Of a stretch of 64,000 nucleotides of DNA, positions 57,701 through 64,000 are shown piece after piece. This stretch comes from an uncultured Coriobacteriaceae bacterium (lineage in GTDB: Bacteria > Actinomycetota > Coriobacteriia > Coriobacteriales > Atopobiaceae). The position numbers and the translations under genes were made by a program. Within the stretch, counting starts at the first letter, position 1, and every line of letters starts with the position of its first letter. Under the pieces are notes generated by a model. That model saw only the letters and a list, made by a program, of their open reading frames with translations, ran no database searches and was not told the DNA's origin. The stretch covers positions 1 to 64,000 of the forward strand of contig CADBYM010000011.1 of assembly GCA_902798915.1 (NCBI GenBank), given 5' to 3'.

Positions 57701-60700
57701 ACGTGAGGTAGATTGCGCCACCATCACCAGACGCTCTGTTTCCTTCGCCATCATTCGCGCCGCCGAACGTGGCACCGCTCACCACGACATTCTCGTTAGC
57801 GTATATCGCACCACCGTCGTGCGTAGCGGTATTGCCCGTAAACGTCGAACCGGAGTTGGCCATGACCACGCGACCAGAGCCGGCATAGATGCCACCGCCA
57901 TCGTTTGCTTGGCAATTCGTAATGGTGCCACCAATCGTCAGGGCGCCACTGCCATCCTCGGCATAGATGCCACCACCGTTGTTGGTCTGACAATTCTCGA
58001 TTGTTCCATTCATTGTGAGGGCTGCACCACTCCCCAACCATATGGCGCCACCCGCGTTGTTGTCTGTACCGTCCCCCGAAGCGGGAGCATTCTTCACTTG
58101 GGAGTCGCGCAACGTCGCGCCGGCATTGATGGTGAGTTCCTCGGAGCTCTCCACTCGAATGATGCCGCCCTTGGCATTGGAGCTATAGGAGGTCTGGCCC
58201 TCTTCTGTGGTATATCCACCATCTAGGGTAATCTCGTCGAGCGTCAAGATGCCGTTGTCCACGATCATGCTTCCACCGTCAAATCGGCGATTAATCGTGG
58301 CCGCCACTCCCGGATCACCTTGATAGGGATACATGTCGTCGTTGGTAAGTGCCGTCGAGAGAGTAACGATCTTTCCCTCTGCCAACCTGGCCGTTCCCGT
58401 CATATCGTAATTCGGAACCACCATCTCAACGCGCAACATCGTCTCGGCAGTAGAGCCATTCTTGGTTTGCAGGTGGATGCCATCACTAATAAGTGCGAAG
58501 GCGTCCTCCAGCGTTTCGAATATGGCCGGTGTTGGCACGCCGTCCCTTATGTAATACAACTGGTCGCGGCTGTCATTGTCGTTGACGATCTTGCACACCA
58601 CGCCATAGCGCTCATTCTTGAACACGATGTTGGCATCCTCACCAACGACACCCTGCGCGAAGGATGAGTACCTCTCGTCCTCGTCACCCACCTTTACATA
58701 GGGGCGGAAGTAATCCTTCTGCGACTGGGTGAGCTCCTCTGTCACAGTAAAGCCCAAATCTGTGGGCAGCTCCTTAACCGTGAAGGATTGGCCATCCCTC
58801 AGGGTGAATTCACCCATACCTTCGGTTATGGCAATCACGCTTGTGGACTGCTCGCCACTTGCGTCTGTTACAATCACATCGTAATGCTTGTTGGTTATCG
58901 TTTCGTCATCCAGCTGGAGTGTGAAGTCAAAGTTCTCTGAGGAATCACCTTCGATTGCCTTTGTCACGTTCTTGGATATAGTCACATCTGCTTTGGCGCG
59001 TGTATTGATGAAGGTCACATAAGAATAGCCGGAGGAATCCTCACCCTCTCTCATGTTCTCGCCAAAGCTGCCGTCGACACGATCTCCGGTACCTTGCACA
59101 TCCTCGCCGCGTACGACGCGCACGTTAGATGTACTGAAGTCTTCTTTCTCCTCCGTCGTCAGGATCTCTTCGACGGTATAGGTCACGCCGTCGTTGACGA
59201 ACCTTTCGGGCAGGCCGGTAGCCATCTTCACATTTGCTTCCCCGCCGTTCAGTGTGAACGTAGCTACACCATTCACGAACTGCATGTCCCCGTAGTCTCC
59301 GGAGAAGGTGAGATCACTCAGCGTCACCTTGAAATTGAATTCCCGATTGGAATCATCGGCCAAATCGCTCACCACGGTCTTGGTAACTTGCAAGACTGGG
59401 CTCGGCTTCCAATAGATCAGCAAATCCTCCACGTTGGACGCGTTCCGAAGTCCATGCAAATTGGTATGCCGGTCGTTGACAAACGAATACAGATTTGTGC
59501 TGTCCTGCCACGTACCAAAGGTCAATTCTTGCTTTCCATGTCTGTTATACGGATTCCCATCCGTAGCATAGACGCCAATCTCCGACTGCGAATTGAGCAC
59601 TCCGGCATTGATGACAGCGTTGCTGTCTTGATTCAGCTCGACATTGTTGCGAACTTCATTGCCACCCTTAGTAGCCGTATTGTCAATCACCTTCACAATG
59701 CCCGAGAAGGTAAGCCGAGCGTTGCTGCTCCCCACGGTGATAGCACCACCCTGAGAGGTCGCACTACAGTCGGCAATCGTGCCGCCGGACATATTGAGTT
59801 TGCCACTTGCATTGACGCACACCGCGCCACCCGAGGCGGCAGAACAGTCCTTTATGATTCCGCCGGACATATTGAAGGTGCCGTTTGCGACGACATACAC
59901 TGCGCCACCACGTTTACCCGTTGCCGAGCAGCTCTCTATCGTGCCATCTTCCATGTTAAGCACGCTAGCGTCGTTGTACAGCGCAATGGCACCGCCGCCA
60001 TTGGCGGAGGTACTGCTGTTCTTGAGCGTTGCGTTTCTCTCAATGGTCACCGTGCCACTATCCTTAACGGCCACGATGCCACCTTGTTCCGTCGCCCTCT
60101 TGTTATCGGCATCCATCGTGATGTTCTTGAATGTGAGGTTGCCACGGTTCGTGATCCATGAGTTGCCCCATGTGCCGCCCCTTTTGACAGTCGCAAACTC
60201 TGCCTCTCCGTTATAGAAGAACCCACATTCATCCTTGTCTTTGGAGGCCGTGGTAAGGGTCACCGTTTTGCCGGCACTGAGTCCAATACGGGTACCGCAT
60301 GTGTAATCATCCACCAGCATCTCTATGATGTAAGCGCTGCCGTAGGACTCAGCCACGCCGGTTTCGGCATTCTTACGATAGAGCGCCGCACCGCTCTCGA
60401 TGTAGCCGAAGGCGTTGTCTGTGACGGCGCCACCGCCGTTATCTAACTTGGTAAACACCGCCGGTTTCTTACAAGCCGAATCGGTGTACAAGAGATGAGT
60501 GCCATCGGTAATCTTGCAGACATAGGGCTGCCAAATGACAAGGCTCCCGGATCCTTGCGCACCAGAGTAGGGATACCGGTCATTAGAATAGCGCTTCAAG
60601 TTGTTCGTGCTGGTACGCGTGGCAAAGGGCATCCCCGATAGCCCATGGTAGTTCTCCCACTCGTCTGTCACATAGACACCGATATAGGCATCATCGTGAA

Positions 60701-63700
60701 GGGAGCCATTGTTGATTACGTCGTTCCTGTTCCGGTCCAGATACACATTGCACTCGACGTTATCGTCCCCCATGGTGTTGTGCTGCACTATGCTCTTGTT
60801 TGTAAAGGTGAGCTTTGCGTTATCGCCGCCCACGGCAATGCCGCCACCCCCAATACGAGCGTGGTTATGGGTAATCGTGGGGCTAAGAGTATCCAAATTG
60901 GAATTGTTGAAGCTCACCTTCGCACCATCGGCTACGAACACGCCCGCGCCGTAATCGGCGGTATTCGCTTCGGTGGCCTCAGCGCCGCCAATTACGCCAC
61001 CAGCGACGGTCAAGGTACCGCCTGCTTGATAGATACCACCACCCTGATGAGCGGCATCGCAACGGGTAATGTTACCCGACTTGTCGGTATCGCCACCGTT
61101 GTTGTACGTCCCACCCGCATGGTATACGCCGCCGCCGTCATAAGCTAAGCAGTGATCAATCTTGCCATCGCTGCCGGCATAGAAGTTGAGGGTGCCGCCC
61201 GCCTGATAAACGCCGCCACCTTTGTTATCGGCGGTAAACGTATAGGACTTCGCTCCTCCTTCGCCGACCTCGGCCAGCCCAGCCGCACAGTCTTTGATTT
61301 GGCCCTCACCGTAGATGGTGAACGTGCCCGCGCGGAGATAGACACCGCCACCCGCGACTTGGGCCTCGCAGCCCTCAATCGCCGAAGTGTTACGCAGGAC
61401 AGTTACGATATCAGTGCCGGTATTATATATGTAGACTCCGCCGCCGTACTCGGAAGCCATGCAGTTGGAAATGGTGCCTCGAGTCCCCTGCTCTTTCTCA
61501 CCCATGTTCAAGGCACCCTGCTCCATATAGATGCCGCCACCGCTCTTTGCCGAGCAGCCCTCAATCGAGGACTCTGCATCAACGGGAGCATAGTAGTTGA
61601 CGCCACCAGTGCGGTTGCAAATGCCACCACCGTTCTCGGAGGCATCGCAATTCTTAATGCTTCCCCCGTTCATGGTCAGGGTACCGCTGTACTTGTAGAG
61701 TCCGCCGCCGTATGCAGCGTCACATTCCTCGATAGAACCGCTGTTGAAGTTCACGGTGCCGTTTGCCTGATAAACGCCGCCGCCCTTGTTCGCTTCACAA
61801 TTCTCTATGGTTCCATCCGAGAGGATGAGCGTGCCTTCCGCAAAGTGAATTGCGCCGCCGGTGCCACTGCTGTCGCGAACGGAGTTCGCATCAAAGTCGC
61901 ATCCGCCAATGGTTACCGTACCCTTCGTATACAATCCGCCGCCTTGGGATTGGCTCAGGCAATTGTCGAAGGAACCGCCCGTAATACTCACCGTGCTACT
62001 GATAAGATATGCGCCACCGCCAGCCTGGCCACTTGTGCAGCCGTCGAAGACAACATTCGTAAGCACATCGGATGTGGCGGCATGGTACACTGCGCCACCG
62101 TTTTTGGTGCCCGTGCATCCCACGAAGGTAGAGTCGCTCAGGGTTAGATTCTTTGCGATTGTGTAGATTGCTCCTGCTTCGCTGTTGGTCGAAGAGCAGT
62201 TTGTGAAGGTCGTGTTGCGCACCGTGGCGGATGAGCCTGCGCTGTCCCGGTTTTGGTTTACCGCACCGTAGAGCGGAGAGGTGCATTGCTCGAAGCAAGA
62301 CTCCCCCGTAACCGTCTGTTCCGCCGCTGTCCCCTCGTTCAGGGTATAGGTGTTGCCAATTGTTAATGTCTTCGCAGGAGTATAGACAGCCCCAGCCTTT
62401 GCTCTGCCGGTGCAATTCTTAAACGTGGTCGCTTGAATATCCAGCGTGGAATCGTTTGCGCCCATTCTGATCGCGCCGCCATTGTCTGAGCTGCAATTCT
62501 CGAAGTCGCAGCCCCAAATGCGGACCGTCTGGGTATTCGAAGCCTGAATCGCACCGCCGCAAGATCCCGCCTTCTGAGTCTGGCAATTCTTGAACGTACA
62601 ACCAACGACTTCCAGCAAACTGCCGGACAACGCAGTGTATACACCTGATGAAACATAAGCGTTATTGTGCAAGGCATTTAGCACACCACCGTTGGCGCTA
62701 GCCTTGTTTGAGTAGCTCCCGTCAAAAGTGCAGTTTGTCAAGTATATCTTGAGCGAATCCGACTCAATGGTTCCGCCAGAACCACCCTCGGCATAGCAGT
62801 TGGAGAAGTCGCAGTTCTCTACGACCGTCTTTGTGCCTTTATAGTAATTGGCGGGGTACACCGCATAACCAGTCGCACCGTCGTATACGGGTTTTTTCTC
62901 CTGCTGAATGTTATGGAAAATCGCGCCGGCCTGAGATTTGCCAGATTCGCACGCACAGTGATCGAAGCTGCTGTTCTTGACCGTCAACACCTCTGCAGTT
63001 GACCAAATTGCCCCGCCGCCAGTCTTGTCACTTGTATCGCCGGTAACGCAATTGGAGAAGTTGCATCCATCGACAGTCAAACCACCCCACATGACAAACA
63101 CGGCACCACCACGCTGGGCCTGGTAGCCCTTGAAATCGCAGTTGGTGAGGGTGACCACATTGTTTATTGCGCTGACGGCACCGCCGTTGCCCTTCTTTGC
63201 CAACGCCTTGCCATCAAAGGTAATGTTGTCTACGGTGATGTATGAGGTGCATGCATCCGCCAAAACCACAGATGCCTTATCCGCCTCGGCAATGATAGCC
63301 GCCCCGGCGTTGTCCGAATCACGGCTGATGGTTGCGCGAGTAATGGGTTCACCCTCCACGTCGACACCGCCATGGTAATTCAGCTCACCCTCACCTGCCT
63401 CAGCAGTCGTCAGCTCTATGTAGTATCCCTTGGGAATGTTCAAAACGTCGTTCAGTGGCTGCAGGTAATCCAGCAGCATCTCGATCTTGCCACCGGGAAC
63501 GGTCTTTTCTTCGGCCGTACCGTCTGACTTGGTATAGGTAAAGCTTGTGGTCAGGCCGTTATCCTTGATGTAATTCCACGCCGCGTTAAGCGTTGGGAAA
63601 GGCCTGTCCCCCACCTTGCAGATGTTGATGGGATCGCCAAACAGTATCTCGTACGTTCCACCGGCAGTCCCATCCGTCGTCGCAGAATGGGAGACCCCTC

Positions 63701-64000
63701 CATTCGCGTCCGTTGATCCAGAACTCGGCGTACCGCCATGAGTACGATCCAACGTATAGGTGTACGGCGTATTAGCTACGGGGTTGCCGTCTGCATCGGT
63801 GAAGACGCCCGTAAGCGACCACGCCTTCTTTACCGCGCCAGGGAACAGGAGCTTGACCGACTCGCCGTCCTTCAGCACGAGCTTGCCGTCCGCATTCAGC
63901 AGGTTACTGGTATCTTGGAGAGGCAGGAGCGTTTCTTGGGTGATGTAATTCACTGCAGTGACATAACCATAACCCGTGGTTACCGCATCTTTGTTCAGTA
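51717..64000 (-). CDS. giant secreted beta-helix / Cna-B surface protein (5' end beyond window)
   Basis: Open for more than 4090 codons and still open at base 64000; the GTG at 63953 is internal. An Ig-like segment (TGVFTDADGNPVANTPYTY) is followed by five modules, each with a CK-header, LTTA segment, GGAI/GGGVY beta-helix repeats and a FVNDR-GV closing block. Between them are two DUF7601/Cna-B-like domains (~59390-58790) and an InlB-type repeat (CWNTLENPS, ~56400). The C-terminus has two Cna-B-like domains (~53310-52590), an unassigned domain and a SpaA-type domain (GKFKIHRGSAS, YGTYYIEETKAPDGY). It ends SREVEAT with no LPXTG or TM helix. GC is clearly lower than in neighbours, suggesting horizontal origin. 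Adhesin role is inferred. Confidence 0.88.
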   Translation of the reverse strand, partial: LNKDAVTTGYGYVTAVNYITQETLLPLQDTSNLLNADGKLVLKDGESVKLLFPGAVKKAWSLTGVFTDADGNPVANTPYTYTLDRTHGGTPSSGSTDANGGVSHSATTDGTAGGTYEILFGDPINICKVGDRPFPTLNAAWNYIKDNGLTTSFTYTKSDGTAEEKTVPGGKIEMLLDYLQPLNDVLNIPKGYYIELTTAEAGEGELNYHGGVDVEGEPITRATISRDSDNAGAAIIAEADKASVVLADACTSYITVDNITFDGKALAKKGNGGAVSAINNVVTLTNCDFKGYQAQRGGAVFVMWGGLTVDGCNFSNCVTGDTSDKTGGGAIWSTAEVLTVKNSSFDHCACESGKSQAGAIFHNIQQEKKPVYDGATGYAVYPANYYKGTKTVVENCDFSNCYAEGGSGGTIESDSLKIYLTNCTFDGSYSNKASANGGVLNALHNNAYVSSGVYTALSGSLLEVVGCTFKNCQTQKAGSCGGAIQASNTQTVRIWGCDFENCSSDNGGAIRMGANDSTLDIQATTFKNCTGRAKAGAVYTPAKTLTIGNTYTLNEGTAAEQTVTGESCFEQCTSPLYGAVNQNRDSAGSSATVRNTTFTNCSSTNSEAGAIYTIAKNLTLSDSTFVGCTGTKNGGAVYHAATSDVLTNVVFDGCTSGQAGGGAYLISSTVSITGGSFDNCLSQSQGGGLYTKGTVTIGGCDFDANSVRDSSGTGGAIHFAEGTLILSDGTIENCEANKGGGVYQANGTVNFNSGSIEECDAAYGGGLYKYSGTLTMNGGSIKNCDASENGGGICNRTGGVNYYAPVDAESSIEGCSAKSGGGIYMEQGALNMGEKEQGTRGTISNCMASEYGGGVYIYNTGTDIVTVLRNTSAIEGCEAQVAGGGVYLRAGTFTIYGEGQIKDCAAGLAEVGEGGAKSYTFTADNKGGGVYQAGGTLNFYAGSDGKIDHCLAYDGGGVYHAGGTYNNGGDTDKSGNITRCDAAHQGGGIYQAGGTLTVAGGVIGGAEATEANTADYGAGVFVADGAKVSFNNSNLDTLSPTITHNHARIGGGGIAVGGDNAKLTFTNKSIVQHNTMGDDNVECNVYLDRNRNDVINNGSLHDDAYIGVYVTDEWENYHGLSGMPFATRTSTNNLKRYSNDRYPYSGAQGSGSLVIWQPYVCKITDGTHLLYTDSACKKPAVFTKLDNGGGAVTDNAFGYIESGAALYRKNAETGVAESYGSAYIIEMLVDDYTCGTRIGLSAGKTVTLTTASKDKDECGFFYNGEAEFATVKRGGTWGNSWITNRGNLTFKNITMDADNKRATEQGGIVAVKDSGTVTIERNATLKNSSTSANGGGAIALYNDASVLNMEDGTIESCSATGKRGGAVYVVANGTFNMSGGIIKDCSAASGGAVCVNASGKLNMSGGTIADCSATSQGGAITVGSSNARLTFSGIVKVIDNTATKGGNEVRNNVELNQDSNAVINAGVLNSQSEIGVYATDGNPYNRHGKQELTFGTWQDSTNLYSFVNDRHTNLHGLRNASNVEDLLIYWKPSPVLQVTKTVVSDLADDSNREFNFKVTLSDLTFSGDYGDMQFVNGVATFTLNGGEANVKMATGLPERFVNDGVTYTVEEILTTEEKEDFSTSNVRVVRGEDVQGTGDRVDGSFGENMREGEDSSGYSYVTFINTRAKADVTISKNVTKAIEGDSSENFDFTLQLDDETITNKHYDVIVTDASGEQSTSVIAITEGMGEFTLRDGQSFTVKELPTDLGFTVTEELTQSQKDYFRPYVKVGDEDERYSSFAQGVVGEDANIVFKNERYGVVCKIVNDNDSRDQLYYIRDGVPTPAIFETLEDAFALISDGIHLQTKNGSTAETMLRVEMVVPNYDMTGTARLAEGKIVTLSTALTNDDMYPYQGDPGVAATINRRFDGGSMIVDNGILTLDEITLDGGYTTEEGQTSYSSNAKGGIIRVESSEELTINAGATLRDSQVKNAPASGDGTDNNAGGAIWLGSGAALTMNGTIENCQTNNGGGIYAEDGSGALTIGGTITNCQANDGGGIYAGSGRVVMANSGSTFTGNTATHDGGAIYANENVVVSGATFGGANDGEGNRASGDGGAIYLTSGTSFTMSDGSFIGNEGTNGGALYVQSTTTITGGSFTRNTASNGGALYTMPDASASISNAAFTGNQARNGGAIFDQANVTFSSGSMKENTASQNGGAVYVADGKTFSMSGGSITENNSKQGAISTGSDAILHFSGDAVVAGNGNSAGTTVMNVYLAYDSNAIINSTGLGMNANIGVYVKNDDDTSIYYDHGISARNFGTYAGTSPLTANLNGFRNDCDPALHGVPGVAVDGGNYIIWVGKALNLVVCDYVTKDSGEPTVIPHTSFSLTNTQGTDDASDDVQVWTGTSDADGKLSVPWGAMESKDGNVASFAADSTYVLRETAANDDYVRPAGSWTNTIGRDNSVTWTTTATEGQQNRTLSIAGPEAASIGAVFTVYNDAEPKVIFDVNGDGAKLSDGTVRRQDDVNFGVSETSHVYTIEEANPTRPGYGFVCWNTLENPSEQNPGTAYRRGDTYEFFRHTNDDNLSLYAQWEPVICKITDRDDNLLYVNGSPAVYTTLRDAFVDFNEASFTSTATSDDNATQRKIKMLVESYEMSTAVELARPKTAILTTAEVSDTDGYPGPFVPGDLSTVCTITRGETVAGSMFVDKYNFTLTNITLDGAGVDAEGNGGIVRTEGEYAQLMVSAGATLQHAKVSGNGGAIYAGEDTTVTLSAGSILENVAADGGALYARGAVNLTGTTITSNSANVSEGGEGGRGGGICIAAGGTLTMSGGKIGTSGNGNTAAYGAGVYLQGTGGFSGGTISYNAAIRDGGGVYTEGQTNLSGVSISSNSAANGGGGVYVGTNGLIKVSGGNIGTSGNANNAANGAGVYLAADSGASTFTGGTIAYNSAVSNGGGLYTAVDATLSGTNVISNGACYGGGVYVDAATLELKKGNVRTNNAEAVGGSGGFGGGVYVSEAANLTMTGGTIGGTTASYKNSAVNGAGVYLAGSSESSRATFSISSGNLTNNRATGLGGAVYAADYAQMTMSGGSIKLNRATAKDGGAVNVGGKNAKLSFSGSPVIFNNPASAATTAQKNVVLSEDENGVINTGETGLTGGTIGVYAIDAQAGASTIYQEHGIYSKPFGTFGQGDDTLATRENAKYFVNDRNLGLYGVPDYENIDTDDTVYWLGVVCKLTASDDALLYEIKTVNGTGTTIFGPAVYMTVKDGFTATGNTLYRKSGSAYVEYTGALKLKMLQDYSLGSNEANITYSNAKDLTFTTAETDISSTMSKNGDVFIYTPSEAAEEGSESLTKATLARNQSTSSMFGVNTASNFTVSDLIFDGGSTSMVTAPSINGGAFNIAGVATATFSGVTIHDVNATGNGGAIYVGSGTLAIGDGTSITNCQANRGGALHVADGGVASMTGGTMSGNSSTEGGAVDVGGANAKLFFSGSPVVYDNLGQEGAQKNVVLSVDDNVVINVDDALGENAKIGVYDATATENHRTVGELFGSHTNATGLNAFVDDLDTDLYGVADPDNEGKICWVYSTIPVTKEWITIEDYGETPTNVTVQIKRVNEADQRLDNVETLQITQEEGWTKTSKRLRPGEIYVLEETKIGGTSVADTVYSATYSTNSVSAIPIDEVTDVKNNSVVVTNSNTLIPIEIKKIWDDGIPEDQRKAVGFEVYGILGATGDSPTKVKVNCYVGNWPNSQKVTKIDGEKSESTWRELVYVPKFSAAGVAFDAYEISEIEDEENAWRWTAAFEDNKPASRENWHTDSDGENYKDYYVMMHASNTDVNATNTTRYQNVHKMDFYFVDTKNGKLYCSSTDFGDTGEKLNRAYLAEKQGEGNEYFYVKVRLPKNIDTAKIQLLANADRSGIHLHTDTSMCNFAYGILTYNELGNKNKPTGAPNYSQHSRNTNVKFDLIEFIDDDPHTQGNTRLIIDGVSQQLSVYTTKTLSLTNEVAGSRKAILRKVAKGTYESLAGGKFKIHRGSASGALVEGKDIHGDTKTEFVSGDSGVFYVGELNYGTYYIEETKAPDGYTIPSGKYFIVTVNEDGVGYLSDDATAPLSREVEAT
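53310..63635 (-). repeat. five-fold modular super-repeat within the giant protein
   Basis: Headers with ICK or VCK lie near 63625, 60525, 58600, 56275 and 54370. Modules close with VIN...IGVY, a loop and FVNDR/FRNDC...GV blocks near 60715-60550, 59610-59400, 57220-56980, 54630-54400 and 53525-53340. Inside each, many ~20-residue strands with GG(A/G)(I/V)Y build a right-handed beta-helix of varying length. Confidence 0.8.

Overview
The window comes from a GC-rich anaerobe-type bacterium, most likely an actinobacterium of class Coriobacteriia (Olsenella/Atopobiaceae-like). This is inferred, not proven. The grounds are: high GC with strong GGAGG-type ribosome sites, OmpR-family two-component systems, 6-phospho-beta-glucosidases, a flavin NADH oxidase, an old-yellow-enzyme/dienoyl-CoA-reductase-like flavoprotein, ChW-repeat surface proteins, several AAA/PD-(D/E)XK proteins, and very large Cna-B/beta-helix adhesins whose base composition looks more Firmicute-like. 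I see no rRNA or tRNA gene and no CRISPR array.

Layout. 0-0.25 kb: 3' end of a Nif11-type RiPP precursor. 0.5-4.2 kb: rearranged zone with an AAA/PD-(D/E)XK gene framed by near-identical 63-bp palindromes and 207-bp direct repeats, a lipoprotein, and a lipoprotein/GH31 chimera. 4.2-8.9 kb: ChW-repeat adhesin with a lower-GC, Firmicute-like N-terminal half, and a severed signal peptide behind a GCTCT repeat. 9.2-17.8 kb: GH31 glycosidase, two-component system plus exported helper, small zinc-ribbon gene with an AUA start, GH1 enzyme, Cys/Met-family PLP enzyme. 18-25.3 kb: two flavoproteins on divergent transcripts and a 1152-residue c-di-GMP protein. 25.4-35.2 kb: type I restriction-modification island that contains a three-gene ART-toxin/antitoxin-like module, a tyrosine recombinase and a spare hsdS cassette. 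35.3-42.8 kb: glutaredoxin-like protein, an unusual 36.1-36.4 kb array of inverted and direct repeats, PHP phosphatase, lipoproteins, a second AAA/PD-(D/E)XK protein, ZIP transporter. 42.8-51.5 kb: beta-glucoside unit (PTS IIB-ROK fusion plus GH1), a second two-component system, acyltransferase, membrane EAL phosphodiesterase. 51.7-64 kb: a giant secreted protein (more than 4090 residues, start beyond the window) made of five beta-helix modules and Cna-B/SpaA domains, lacking a sortase signal.

Themes. (1) Surface and adhesion genes are being shuffled: orphan 3' gene ends (lipoprotein, GH31, ChW, cysteine desulfurase) and a severed signal peptide lie in intergenic space, two of them directly beside AAA/PD-(D/E)XK genes. 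(2) The best candidate for an undescribed system is the type I RM operon, in which a DUF3990-like ADP-ribosyltransferase-fold protein and two small partners are translationally coupled to hsdS and lie between the active hsdS and a spare specificity cassette. (3) Two EAL proteins and two very large adhesins suggest c-di-GMP-controlled attachment, which is inference only.
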